Source of the DNA: Jacaranda mimosifolia
Lineage: Eukaryota > Streptophyta > Magnoliopsida > Lamiales > Bignoniaceae
Length of the DNA: 64,000 nucleotides
Direction of reading: 5' to 3'
Assembly: GCA_018894105.1 (NCBI GenBank)
Contig: CM032117.1
Location: forward strand, 34,514,501 to 34,578,500
The notes beneath the pieces are model-generated. The model made no database searches, was not told the DNA's origin, and saw only the letters and a program-made list of their open reading frames with translations. The stretch's first letter is position 1, and each line of letters opens with the position of its first letter. This document shows, piece after piece, positions 25,601-37,926 of this stretch. The position numbers were made by a program, and so were the translations under genes.

Positions 25601-28600
25601 TTTGTTCACCTAAATTAGTTCAGGCAGCAGTAGTGCAGTACCAATAAGCATAAGTGACAAAAGAGAATTGTTTGCTGGAGAAAAGTGCTTTGACCAGTAG
25701 ATTTCAAAATACTCATATGCCCTATATAAAGTTAAAATATAATATATGGTCATTATTCTGCAAGTTTTGACCCAAGCAAATGTCTAAGCACAATTTTCCA
25801 TATGATTATATGCAACCTTATACTCAGGTTCAATTGTGCACTTAATTTAGGGATGAAGTTATGGCCAAAAGTCAAAGGCATTTTTGATGTGCGATATAAC
25901 ACCCATATAAAGTCCATGTGGCATCAGTGACATATCCACTGCCTGAAACATCATAGCTTTCTATTGTCCAAACACATGATTGTTTTCTACATATACCAAT
26001 CTTTGAAGACAAATGCTTTAGGGATCCTGTGCATATGAAGCTATATAACCTGCTTCATGATTTTTTTCATTTCAGGCATCAGACATGTTTCTTTCGAAAA
26101 ATACATGCCTTTTCTTCTAGTTCAGATGAAACTATATAACCTGCTTCACGATTTTTTCAGTTCAGACATGTTTCCATGAAGTTATTCAGGACAAAGACAA
26201 CAATGAGTGCGTCAATTGTGCAAAAGGCGGAACATAGGAAACAAAGCATGTTCATTTTCATGCTTTGCCATCACTTGTGCGGAAGACGGAACATAGGAAA
26301 CAAAACATGTTTATTTTCACGCCATGCCCAAAGAACTGGTTGAGCACTAAGCCCTCAAAGATGCAAGAGCAGTGTTGAGACAAGTTCTTTTGGGTTCTGA
26401 ATTTTTTTTTTTTTAACTCTTGCTTGCCACTTTTGCATCACTTTATATCTATAATTAAAGAAAAAACAGAAAGTTCTACGAGCACTTTTCTGAAAATAAA
26501 AGGATGCACTTTTAGATATAATATTGCACTTGAGCAAAAATAATTTGAGGTTATCTCCTACCATATCAAGAAGCTTCTGGTTAGACTCCTCAGAAGACAC
26601 AGATATTAACTCACTTGGACTGTCACCGACCATCCATTCCAGAGTTAAAACTCTCTTCTTGCTCAAATGCAGAAATACTTTTGGTAAACAAATAAATGTA
26701 AAGCGAGAGTGAGCTTCCTGCAGCAAAATGAATAAAAAGCAGTCAAAAGCAATTTAATAAAATGGACTAGCAATGGATATACTTTTCTAAAAGTGTCAGC
26801 AGACTAGAGAGTTTCTCAAAAAATCTCCCATTGTGCACAAAATTTATGTTACTCATACTCTCTGTTTCAATTACATACTTGCACCCTTTGTTTTACGAAA
26901 CATCACAATAAAATATGAAAATTGGATGTTCTAGATTTAATCTGGAAATTGATGACTAGACATTTACCTGTGGCCATGTGATCAAGTAATTACTGATCCA
27001 ATGGGATCAGAAAAAGTCATGCTTTTATTGCCTTACGATGAAAGCTATACATATAAGGTGATATCTCTTTGTGAAATGATACATCTCTTTTAAGGAGAAA
27101 TTAATAACTCCATAGTTCTCATATACAGACTTTGAATAGAATCTTCTTCTTCTTCACCATGTCTTTAATCTTACAGAAGCATAATTACTGCAGAAATTAT
27201 AGTGCTTTTTATCAAGCAATTAAGCAAATCACCATGTCTTTAATCTTACAGAAACATAATTACTGCAGAAATATAGTGTTTTTTATCAAGCAATTAAGCA
27301 AATCAGTGGCGCAAATAAAGCTTTTTATCGAGCAATCAAGCAAATCAGTAGTGCAAATAAAGCTTGAAAGTGGCATATTAACATGCATTGACTGGTCTCC
27401 AATTTCTATGACTTATGATACCAATATATCCTACACAAAACTCAATTGAACATGAACTCCAAAAAGTATAGATTTTGTACACTTCACAAGAAGCAGAAGA
27501 AGCAGTTAACTATGCAAACAGGGCAGCAGTGTCATTCTCAACATTAACAGCATTGGCAACTTGGCAGATATTGCCAAGCACTTTTTTTTTTTTTTTTTGG
27601 TAAAAATGTGGTCAAGTCCAGCAAATGGGGCAAAACTGTCAAAAGTTCTTTTCATTTGCTATCACAGTACAGCAAATGAATTCTATTACTTTTTGCAAAT
27701 ACTGTGTTTTCAATTGACTATAGCCTCAAGTTAGCAGTTCTGTATGGCAATTTCTCTACATAATACTTTGGATCAGGGAGGGGAGCCCTTGCATGAGAAG
27801 CAACTAAGTTCAGAAAAAAATACCCTGAACTCTAACGCATTCGCTGCCTCCAGGTTGTAATCTAACTCCCCAACCAAGCCTTTTCCAAGTTCATCCGCAT
27901 ACAGACGAAGGTCATTTTTTCTTTTTGCTATCTTTTGCAAAAGCCCTAGCTGAAATAATTACTCAAAGTTAAATTTCAGCATCTTATACTACTTTAAAAG
28001 AGAGGAATTAAAAACAAGAGTTTGAGGCAAACCCCAATACGAAGAATATAAATATCTCTGATGACAACATGACGTAAGTTAGGACGTTGAACTTTCACAG
28101 CAACATCAAAACCATCACGAGTACTTGCTTTGTAAACCTATAAAATTTTGTCATCAAATATATAAGAAAAGATAAATGGTGGTGTACATAAACATAAAAA
28201 TGATCAGTCTCTTTCCTGGGACATCAATATTTGATTTCCCGAATCTTAGGTAAAGCCTAGAGCCCATGACATAGCATGGAAACCTTTTACACCTGCCCAA
28301 ATGAAGCTGCAGCTACAGGTTCCTCAGAGACATAGCTAAAAAAGGTCTCCACTGGAGAACCTAATTCTTCCTCAATAATCTTCATCGCTTCAGCCCTGGG
28401 GAAAGGAGGGATTTGATCGTGCAGTTCTGACAGTGCCTGCAATCATAACAAGAAAATGAAAAATGAAATATTAATTATATGTTGCATCTAGTCAGCATTG
28501 GTACAAAGGAATAGCAGTTGAGTTCTTTCTAGCAGAATGAGATGCTGAATAGCTCCATTAATGTGACTGCTTAGGTGGATACATATACTTGTTCTGTGAA

Positions 28601-31600
28601 CATAGTAATTATTGTTAGGCTCCAATAATAGGCATGGATTACTTTTATTTACCTTATTTCTTTTGTCAGTATGCAAAGGCCACACATATATCGCTGAGAA
28701 CTCACTGTTCAATCTGAAATTTAGATATATACAGAACTAAATACAGATAACTAGAGGATAAAGGGAAGATCATGAAAGTGTCCCATGGCGTGAACTCAAC
28801 TAAAATGAGATTAATAAAAATCGTTTATAATTTTGTTCTAAGTAACTGCAAAGTTCTTTTGCTTTCTGCTTCTGATAAAATTAATTTCACATAGGAGTGC
28901 TGGTTTGAGGTGGATCATCAATGACACATAGGTGATAAATCAATCATCTGTTTTCTCTCTTTTCTCTTGAGGAAAATATGAGAATACTGGTTAATGCAAA
29001 ATTCAGTCCTGAATTTCACATTATCAGTTGTGGCCAAGTATGCGATATATATATCATAAGTATGCGATATATAAATCATAAGATGTTCCTAATAAAAAAA
29101 AAAAATGGATGGCAAAAGGAAGACAATCAACTCCAATTGTGTGGTGTTGGGGGTGTCAAGGTAACAGAAAATTCTTAACTTTCAACCATGGTGTGCCCTT
29201 GACCCAAATACTTAAATTTGTACAAGTTGTGCAAATTGATGATTATCACTACACTATAGTTCCATTTACCATTTGTCTTGGTATGGAATTTAAATTAAAT
29301 ATAGATGATTCAGTCTCACACCTTTGAAATTTCATAACCAATTATATCTGGCCTTGTAGAAAGGGACTGACCAACTGCACACAAAGAAAAGGCTTGCATT
29401 AGGAGATTGATAATAAATGAGAAGAGCAATATCATATTAGGCAATTTTTAATACAATGGAATAATGATGTGGGAACACTTCAGTACAACTGTAAATAATA
29501 GACCAGCTCTTTAACTATCTTATTTTCCAACTCTATTACTATGACACAGAACCTTTATTACCTTTTATAAAAGTCGGGCCCAAGTTTAGCATTGTTTCTT
29601 TCAATACTATCCCAAAATTGTAATCAGAAACATTTTCCCGAGCATCCTCATCAGCAGGAGAACTGATCCTCGAGATCCTGAATTTGATTGTAGCGGAAAC
29701 AACGGCAGTAAAAACCTTCCACAAAATAAAAGCCAGTAAGGAGGCAGTTCAAGGAATAATAGTTCATGCAGCCTGATTGTTAATGACCCCATAGTTGTTA
29801 AGAGCGCAAGGCGCGCTATAGCGCAAAGGTCTCTTGGGGCTATAGCGCAACGTATGAAAATTATCTTCATTTTCTATGACATAGTTATATACCAAGAATG
29901 CTCATAAATTCAAACAATTATAGAACATAAAAGCTACTAAATATTATAAACTAATAATTAAAAAAAAAACTCAATTAGTTCAACAATCTCAAACAAACAG
30001 TGGTGGTGGTGGCCGGCTGTAATGGGTGCGGTGGCAGAAGTGGGTGCGTGGGGAGTGAGACTGAAGACAGAAAACTGAAGACAGAACTGACCGAAAAAAA
30101 AAAAAGCCCTAAGCTACCCACTTAAACCCCCAAAACACATTCTGCCCCTGCCTTAGCAACAAGGCGCCCAAGGCGCGCGCCTCGCGCCTTGCGCTATAGC
30201 GCAGATAGCGCGCTGAGGCGCGCGCCTCAGTGCACTTCGGAGCGCAGGGCGCTGTGAGGCGCAAGGGCTGCGCCTCGCGCTATAGCGCGCACCTCGCGCG
30301 CCTTTTATAAGTATGAATGACCCAAAGAGTAATCAACAAGAACTTTCAATGATACAAATGAGAGGCATGCGAAGCTCGATATAGTTAATATGAAAAGTAA
30401 AAATATATTCTGGGAGAGCATGTAGAACACTTTGGCTACAACCAAATTGCTCCATATGACATGGCCCTGACAAGTAAAGAGTACAATGGGACACATGTAC
30501 AAGGTCAAACCTGGAATTTTACATAAGATAGATTTGCACAAGGTCAGATATTTATAGTTATGGTGTTCTAGAGTTAGGGTATCCTAGTCATTTCAACAAT
30601 TGGACATACATGTCTAGTGTTTACAGTCCATGGATCTTAGTTATTTGATGGATTGGATTGGTTACTGAACAAGGAAGCATTTTAGTTGGTCACAAATAAT
30701 CTTTAGCAAATGAAAAGAAATTCTGTTCTCCAGTTTAGAGTGCCATCTTTATTCTACTAGAAGGAATTCATTTGGTCATCAAAACTTTTCTTCTTGTAGG
30801 TGTTGATGGAACTTGGTATTCTGCTGGATTGATTTTCTAAGCTAGGGTTCTTAATTTCTCTGTGTCTTCTCATTGTTTTCGTGAACTTGAAAGAACTTGA
30901 TTGTGAACCACATTCCTTAAATCATAAACAACAAAAGTACCTGACTTCTTAAAGTTTACCATTCTCAGGTACTGCTCACGAGCACAAAAAACAGCCTGAC
31001 TCAAACCCATGTTCTTTGGACAATCATCTATAAATCTATAACAAATTATTGAGACATCAGGCTTTGAAATTGCATTTTCTTTCTTTTTTCTGTTTTTAAC
31101 TGAAACGGCGCCATCTTCTCTCAATTAGGGTTTTCTCTTATTAGGGCTAAATGACAATGTGATGTTGTTCCACTTAGTAAGGACTAAGGACGACCTCATT
31201 TTGGCAAGATTCCAGGCAACCAACTAAGTTAACGAGATGAGGACACGTAACGTGATTAGAGTTCGTTAGCTGATGATTAGGGCTTAATGACAATTAATTG
31301 AGCATCCTTTTCTTTAAATAGCAAGCTTTTCCTCAGGATTATTAATGCAAGATATATTTTCCCATTCCCAATTCTTCCTGTTTCTTCAACCTCACATGCA
31401 CACAAACCCAGCTCAAAATTGCACTTCGCCAGCCAACGATCAACTCCACTTCACTGAAATTCTGTTTGCGCAAGGTAATTCTCCACCATGACCCAAGCTC
31501 CAGTCCTTCAACTTCTGGACTTCAACAAAAACCTTTACCATAGAAAGTAGAAACTGATGCTTGTTATAGGGGGCTTGGGGCTGTGCTTTCACAGGATGTG

Positions 31601-34600
31601 CACCCCATTGCTTAAATTAGCAAAGCTCTAGGAACTAAAGCCCTGGAAATGTCAGTATATGAGAAATAATACTGGCTGTGATCTTTGCTGTAGAAAAATG
31701 GAGACCACACCTCTTGCATAACCCTTTCATCATAAAGACTGACCAAAGAAGCATGAAATACGTCCTTGAACAAAAGTTATCCACTCCCTTACTGCATAAA
31801 TACCTAACCAAACTCCTGGGGCTTCATTACGCTATTGAATACAGGAAAGGGATTGGGAATAAAGCTGCTGATCCTTTGTCAAGAAGAAACATGGAGGAAG
31901 GACAGCGCCAAGCTCTTACCACTCTGAAACCCTTATGGATGGAAGAACTCAGGAACAGTTATGAAGGTGATGCATTGGCTCAGGAAGAAGTGACTGACAG
32001 TGCCAGGCAAAAAATTCACACGTTCTTCCGACGTTGGGAGCCATTGTGGAATTTGAGGCACTCTAGAAAGGATTAAAACCATTTTTTCATGGCCAGGGAT
32101 GCATGACTTGGTGAATGTAGTGGTTACTTAGTGTCATACTAGTCAGATAAGCAAACATCAAAACATTAAGCCACCAAGACCATTACAACCCTTGCCGGTG
32201 CCTGAGCAAGCTTGGAGGCATCTAACTATGGATTTCATAGAGTAACTGCCTAGCTCAGAAGGAAAGGATGTGATCTGGTGGTTGGGGACAGATTTACCAA
32301 ATATGCCCACTTCGTTGCTCTCTCTCTCTCTCTCTCTCACCCTTTCACTGCCACGCAAGTAGCACATATCTTCCTTGATAATATTTACAAATTACACGGT
32401 TTACCTTGCAGCATCACTACTAATCGAGATAAAATATTTATCAGTCATTTTTTGGTAGGAATTACTCTCTAGTTTGGGCATCCAGCAATGCCTGTGCACA
32501 GCATACCACCCACAAATGGACAGCTAGACAGAAAGAGTGAACCAATGTTTGGAGACATACTCACACTGCATGTGTGGGACAACTCCAAAAAAATGGTTGA
32601 GGTGGTTAGCTATGTCTGAGCATTGGTACAACACAGATTACCACATAGCTATAGCAATGACTCCATTTGAAGTACTGTACTCCATTTGAAGTTGGCCATG
32701 GATCCACACCAACCAGTGTCAGTTATAAGGGTTGAACTGTTTACAAAACAGAGGCAACTAATCATATAGCACTTTAAAAGCACTTGGCTCGAGCTCAGGA
32801 ACGCATGTAGCAAATAGCCAACAAGAGCAGGTCCGAAGTTGAGTTCTAGGTGGGTGATTAAGTCCATCTTAAACTAAGGCCCTATAGGCAATTGTCCATA
32901 AGGAGGAGCAAGGTTTGGAAACTAAGTCCCAAGTACGCTGGGCATTTCCGAGTGATTGAGAAGGCTGGGTAGGTTGCATAAAACTTCAGCTCCCTGAAGA
33001 AGCTAAGATACACCTAGTACTCCTTGTTTCAATGCTCAAGAAGAAGGTAGGGAATAGTGATTGCGTCTCCAGCACTCCGCCACCCTTTAATGATGATGGG
33101 GGGTTTCAGTTGCCAGAAAAGATCCTTGCCAGGTGACTTATCAAGCGAAAGAATGCATGAATGCATCAGTACACAGCTACTGATCAAGTGGGCGCACTTA
33201 CCTGAAGATGAAGCTACAAGTTTCCACAGGCTATGTTGACTCCAAGACAAGACAGAAGAAAAAAGAGGGGGCTATGTTGCGACATCAAGCTAAATCGCAT
33301 TTCTTTCTTCATTTTTTTTTTTTTTTTTTTTTTTTTTGCTTAAAATCAATGCAACACCATTTTGCTGTGCTGAAACGGCACCGTCTCCTCTCAATTAGGG
33401 TTTTCTCTTATTAGGGCTAAATAACAATGCGACGTTGTTCCACTTAGTAAGGATGACATCATTTTGGCAAGAATTCAAGCAACTGAGTTGATGAGATGAG
33501 GACACATGGCATGGTTAGAAGTTCGTTAGCTGATGATTAGGGCTTAATGACACAATAGTTGAGTGTCCTTTTCTTTAAATAGCAAGCTTTTCTCGGGATT
33601 TGTAATTAGCGTATTAATGCAAGATATATTTTCCTGTTTTCATTCCCAATTCTTCCTCTTTCTTCAATCTCACACACGCACACAAAACCAACTCAAAATT
33701 TCACTTCACCGGCTAACAATCAACTCCAGTTCACTGAAATTCCGTCTGTGCAAGGCCATATCCGTCGGGATTCATAGTTGGTTGCAACACAAATTTAGTA
33801 GCACTTAATCCATAAAACCTCCACAATGAAGTCCATCATAGAAGTCATTAACCAAGATAGTCAAAAACTCTTGATCGTCCATATCAGTAATCAAAGCCTA
33901 ATGATCCAGATTTTTGCTCTAAGTTAGGTGTGTAAACGGATTGGATACATTATTTTCATATTCATATCCGATTAACTTTTTGAATACTCGGATACAGATA
34001 TGGATTCGACGGATATTTAAGCATGATATCCCTCGAATTTGTATCCGTCGAATATCAATCGAATTCGAATATATCCGTATTCGATTATAATTATTCAAAT
34101 GCATCTATATTTGATTGAACTTACTCATATTTGAATTATTTTTTATATACATATTTGAAAATAATTATTTAGATATCCATTTACGAATATCCAAATATGT
34201 GAATTTATTAACCTATAACAAATACATATTTTTAATTAATAGAAGGAACTATACAATTTCATTAAAAGAAAGCAATCAAACAAATAGCATAATTTCTAAT
34301 TAATAATTGACTTTATAATTGATTATTAGCACTAATTAATATTAGTAATGATATTTAAGTATATTAATTATAAAGACAACCAACAATAATTATGTTGATT
34401 AACTTCATTCTTCAATTTTTTCTCTATATTACTATAATTTTTTAAATTTATTCTTTTTTCTTCCCAATTGTTCAATTGTAATATATATATATACACATAT
34501 ATGGATTATGAGATTTTTATTGAAAAATATAAATAATATATTATTTAATAAATATGTATTTGGAGCGGTTATTAAATGGATCAGATACGCATTCATCATG

Positions 34601-37582
34601 TCCGTATTCATTTATAATTGAATATCTACTAATTGAATACGGATAATATCCGTTTTACACGGATGTGGATAAATCTTGTATAAACGGATACAAATGCGAA
34701 TGGTAAACGAATTTTTAAATATCCATTTACAGCCAGAGTACATCTAGTGAGATAGTTGACAAACATGCTGAGTAGGGTGCTGCAGCATATTTGCATAGAT
34801 TAATTAATTCAAAATTAACCTTAATGTTTCTTTAATTGTTATCACATCATGGGTTAACCAGAACTTGGATTGCCAAGTTCAAACATGTTGAAGCAAATCC
34901 ACAGATGACTTTGCACCTCATAAACACTTGGCAAGAGATAAAATATAAGCCTATCAAGGAGTTCATGCCTCTGTGTCATTAGCGTCCAGCATGAGATTAG
35001 TTTGCATCAATGCGATCTTACTTTATCAATTATATTGTTATATTCCATCCCACTTTCTTCAAAAATCATGGGTGCCAACAAGCATATTTCTTCACAGAAA
35101 CATAAAAAGGATATCAAGACAACTAGAAAAGACTTGCAAGGCCTTTTGATAAATCAGTGAAAAGTTGGTAAATGTTCTCTCAAAGCGGGGACTCTAAGGC
35201 ATGAAGAGGTCATATTCATTCCTTGAGCTCGAGCCTACAATCTTCTAACTACAACCCCATGTCTCCTACAATGAAGCTTGGTCCATGTGAATTTAAAAGC
35301 ATTAGATGTTGAACAATCAAAAAAGGATATATTTGTCAAGCGACTCAAGCCTCAATAAAGCAAGAAGACTAAGTTGAAGAAACAAGACTCAAGTTCACTG
35401 TAAGCAAAAAACTTCCAATCAAGAGATCAAGAGTCAAGTTTCTGCATTGTGTGAGGTAAGCAAAGAACTTAATTGGAAACATCAGCCCCATGCAAATTTA
35501 AAAGCATTTGATATTGAAAAATCAAAGGAGTATATCTAAGAAGGGTTATATTAAAACATGAACAGTGAGCTGAACTAACAAAGCCTTGCGTTTGTTAAAA
35601 ATGTGAAACTTTGAAGAGACCAGGAATCAAGTTTCAGTTTAGGGGTTTTGTCCTCTCAGAAGAACCTGAAGATCTTGATATCAAGAATGAGGAGACCAGA
35701 GAAGAACTGTTTTTCCAACTAGAACAAAAAAATCCACACAATGCCAAAACATATTTATTACCTCAAGAAGTCGGAGCACCACTACATGAGGCCTCAAGGT
35801 GAAATACTCAGTAACTTTCTCTGCATCATAGACTTCAGGAAGAGGCTTCACCCACATTTTGGAGAGACAGTAAAAGTAACCAACATACACCTCCAAGGCT
35901 TTGAGATCAGCCATAAACAAATCAACACCAGTGAGTTCTGCAAAAACAAGAAAAACAATCAGATTCGGATAGTTAATCTGTAAAACAAAGTGAATGCTGA
36001 TAACTTTCTTGAGTGGTACACAAGAAGCAGGTAAGCACATATGGAATGTGCGCAGAAGACCCACGTACGCTTATTCCTTGCCAATGCATATGCAAATGCA
36101 CATTTATTTGCACATATCAACCAAACTTATAGTACTTAAATTTTCAAAAGGCAAAGCAACTCACAATCTCAATCTTAATAAAATTAAAATCCCAGATATG
36201 TTTGAAAATAATGTAAATAATTTCAAAGAACAGTTTTCTCTAGACTTCTTTTGTTTGTCTTTGGAATATCTTCTTTACATGAACAAAATGAAAGCTTAAG
36301 TGTTCACACATAATAACATCTTTCTTCCACATGGCAGCATCTTTGTCTGTAAGTAGTACATATTTTTTTTTCAACTTCTTCATCATCACTATCGCCATCA
36401 TCCTTTATGCAAACAGTCTTTCACAAAAATATACATAAAAGACAGAGTTGCTGAATTAAATGCAACTTGAATAAATATATTCATGCCATAATTTTCGATA
36501 AGCTTAAGCCCACTTCAAAGTCATACTTTCCCTTAAATATTTTTCAAACTGAGCCTAGCATGAGTTCAGATAACGCTGTCTGACCAGAAGGTTTAGGCTC
36601 TCATTATCTGATCCATTCTTATATATATATATATATATAAGCATGCATAAAGATAATGCAACCAACCTGAGCAGGATAAATCACAACACATTGTGCAAAG
36701 ATTAGCTTACATCAACTCCGACATACCGAAAGGAATGTTAGATTCATGTTTCTGTTTGGAAAACCCAAAACTTAAATATAAAAAGAAAATTCAACGTACA
36801 GTGCACAAGGCATGCTAAAATCCTAGCCAAGACTTGAATGAAAAATTGCCTAAGTAGCAGATGGTGATCAAATCCTAAACTACAGTACAGTCCACGAGCA
36901 ACATATTCACGTTACTACATATAAAAAACCATTAGCATCCAAATTCAAGAAAGGCAGAGTCTGAGAGTCCTACTATAAGTAAATAAAACGATAGTCCCTC
37001 TACACAGGTTCCTTTGGGGAATATCCACGAGTGATATCCTATTTCTATTTCCTAAAACACCAATTTACTTTAAAAACATCCTCCCATTTAGAATAATTAC
37101 CCTGTATCTCCCCAACACTACTTTTCAGCAGTAAAACCATAAAAAGACATAAAAAAGTTTTCATTGTTTCAACTCTCTAGTCTCTTCTAAACTCTCGTAC
37201 CAATTCAAACATGTAGCACTCAGTAAAGTACCCCATTAGCACTACCTGGATAATAAGGCTGAGGCCATGATGGAAACCGGAAGACCGACGCCTGCGGATC
37301 CTCCACATTTCGCAGCCATATCAAATCCTCCACCGATTTGGATACCTCCGTAATTCGAAATGCTTTGTTGGCCCATTGCAATCCTCTGCTGAAACCCGCT
37401 TTCAGAAATGCTACGTCTTTCTGCACCACTTCCGGAATATTCCCCAACCCACCACCATTTGTGCTCACTTTTTGCTTCACGGGATTGATACTTTTACTGC
37501 TTTTGTTGAAGTGATTCTTTCTGGTTCTTGGAGTGGTCCTTGTACAGGAAAGAACAGGGACCAGGGGCGATGCCGATGCCAT
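19625..37582 (-). CDS. plastid ABC1K/UbiB-family atypical kinase, 16 exons, intact
   Basis: Exons: 37582-37246, 35937-35762, 29715-29562, 29374-29322, 28436-28293, 28137-28033, 27949-27824, 26717-26562, 25609-25503, 25347-25185, 25025-24960, 23963-23870, 21804-21692, 21430-21360, 20424-20271, 20047-19625. All introns are GT..AG, all phases agree, and the total is 2442 nt (813 aa). The N-terminus (MASASPLVPVLSCTRTTPRT) looks like a chloroplast transit peptide. ABC1 landmarks: KVGQ (222-225), Ala-rich loop AAASFGQ (282-288), Lys303 in VAVKVQRP, GELD (350-353), HADPHPGN (436-443; Asp438 catalytic) and DFG (456-458). The long C-terminal region ends in a hydrophobic segment (FCWASIVMFFMASAMACHR). 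Such kinases act at plastoglobules or thylakoids in prenyl-lipid metabolism; the substrate here is unknown. It most resembles Arabidopsis At5g24970 from memory. The ATG at 37582 is the first in frame and has G at +4. Intron 2 (6.0 kb) is swollen by transposons. Confidence 0.95.
20444..21123. mobile_element. hAT-like MITE in intron 14, ending 19 bp from exon 15
   Basis: The left end TAGGGGTTTGCAC is flanked by ATGGTAGT (20436-20443), and the same octamer follows at 21124-21131, giving an 8 bp target duplication. The right end (TGTACAACGTG) is an incomplete partner of the left end. A CCCAACCCAAC / GGGGTTGGGTG pair lies inside. There is no coding frame. It sits in the ABC1K intron immediately upstream of the exon 15 acceptor. 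Confidence 0.65.
21805..23869. other. ABC1K intron 12, no gene
   Basis: 2.07 kb between exons 13 and 12. Apart from the CT run, no transposon ends or coding similarity were recognised. Confidence 0.5.
22663..22691. repeat. (CT)n microsatellite
   Basis: A CT dinucleotide run in intron 12 of the ABC1K gene, followed by a short (CA)n. Confidence 0.95.
24041..24226. repeat. 93 bp tandem duplication in ABC1K intron 11
   Basis: Two nearly identical 93 bp copies begin TTGCAATTTTCAA at 24041 and 24134. The short interval and high similarity indicate a recent local duplication. It does not touch exons. Confidence 0.85.
25610..26561. repeat. ABC1K intron 8 with two local duplications
   Basis: About 26035-26180 contains two copies of a segment with CTATATAACCTGCTTCA. 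About 26215-26335 contains two copies of a segment with GGAACATAGGAAACAAA. No gene is seen in this intron. Confidence 0.6.
27155..27365. repeat. minisatellite in ABC1K intron 7
   Basis: A 75 bp unit starting CACCATGTCTTTAATC occurs at 27155 and 27230, followed by shorter repeats of a GCAAATCAGT..CAAATAAAGC segment. It has no exon overlap. Confidence 0.8.
29790..30315. mobile_element. GC-rich hAT-type element in ABC1K intron 2
   Basis: The target duplication AATGACCC is exact at 29782-29789 and 30316-30323. The ends are inverted: CATAGTTGTTAAGAGCGC on the left, and CATACTTATAAAAGGCGC read in from the right. Both are followed by GGCGCGC and GCTATAGCGC motifs. The GC-rich ends stand out sharply from the surroundings; the core is AT-rich with no frame. 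It lies 75 bp upstream of the exon 3 acceptor of the kinase gene. Confidence 0.85.
30324..31046. other. ABC1K intron 2, no recognised feature
   Basis: No coding similarity, inverted ends or tandem repeats were recognised between the hAT element and the gypsy LTR. Confidence 0.4.
31047..31475 (+). repeat. 5' LTR of a deleted Ty3/gypsy element
   Basis: Matches 33275-33755 along its length: GAAACGGCGCCATCTTCTC against GAAACGGCACCGTCTCCTC, and shared CTCAATTAGGGTTTTCTCTT, GTTCGTTAGCTGATGATTAG and AAATAGCAAGCTTTTC. A TATA-like TTTAAATAGC sits near 31314. Many substitutions separate the two copies, so the insertion is old. Confidence 0.85.
31495..33272 (+). pseudogene. Ty3/gypsy pol remnant: RNase H and integrase
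   Basis: Starts abruptly in the RNase H region (GLGAVLSQDVHPIA near 31570-31610), with the longest open stretch at 31678-32076 (FAVEKWRPHLL, IIKTDQRSMKYVLEQ, IEYRKGIGNKAADPLSRR). Integrase segments follow: KYAHFVALS, TATQVAHIFLDNIYKLHGLP and a decayed ITTNRDKIF at 32295-32470, then a C-terminal region with stops to about 33240. Gag, protease and most of reverse transcriptase are missing, so an internal deletion joins the 5' LTR almost directly to RNase H. A polypurine tract (about 33255-33271) precedes the 3' LTR. It is antisense to the kinase gene that hosts it. Confidence 0.88.
33275..33755 (+). repeat. 3' LTR of the deleted Ty3/gypsy element
   Basis: Begins TGTTGCGACATC straight after the polypurine tract and aligns with 31047-31475. 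It carries an extra poly(T) tract (33312-33337) that the 5' LTR has only in short form. The end is placed at GCAAGG, where the two copies diverge. No target duplication was found. Confidence 0.82.
33925..34737. mobile_element. hAT-type MITE in ABC1K intron 2
   Basis: The ends TAGGTGTGTAAACGGAT and, in reverse complement, TCTGGCTGTAAATGGAT match the family seen at 10284, 11126 and 17881, including ATCCGTATTCG-type sub-terminal motifs. The flanking octamers do not match, so the duplication has decayed. Length is 813 bp. Confidence 0.75.
34738..35761. other. 5' part of ABC1K intron 2, no recognised feature
   Basis: About 1 kb between the MITE and exon 2. I see no coding similarity or repeat structure. 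Confidence 0.4.
35938..37245. other. ABC1K intron 1, no gene
   Basis: 1.3 kb between exons 1 and 2, with a short (TA)n at about 36622-36640. No transposon ends were recognised. Confidence 0.5.
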
Positions 37583-37926
37583 AGAGGCCCGAACGCACCA
37601 CAAGTTTCTGAATTATGGGGGTTATCGATAAATTAGTCACCGAATTGGGAAATTTTACTGTGGGTTTTCAGATTGATTTACGAGGGAATGCATCGATCAT
37701 TTTAGACTGCGTATGCTAATTACTGGTAATTTTTATGTACTAAGTCGAACATAGTAGTAGAGATATAGGAGAATGGATGAATCGTGTTTCTGGAGGAGGG
37801 TGGCTCGACTATGATGAAATGAGATGAATATCAACCACTAGTAAGTGCGGGCTTTCTACTCTCACGATACCCGACGGTTGATAATCGATAGATGGAATAA
37901 GGAATTTTTCACTATTAAATGCGTAT
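37583..37926. other. upstream region of the ABC1K gene
   Basis: This holds the 5' UTR and promoter side of the minus-strand kinase gene; no individual promoter element can be assigned. The candidate left end of the large Mutator-like element lies about 340 bp upstream of the kinase ATG. Confidence 0.45.

Noticed and set aside
29800..30300. GC-rich stretch considered as rRNA or a CpG-island promoter
   Set aside because: It is confined between exact 8 bp duplications and is made of inverted GGCGC/GCTATAGCGC ends, so it is a mobile element.
30870..31124. 84-codon minus-strand frame near the gypsy LTR
   Set aside because: It crosses the LTR boundary and has no recognisable similarity or codon pattern.
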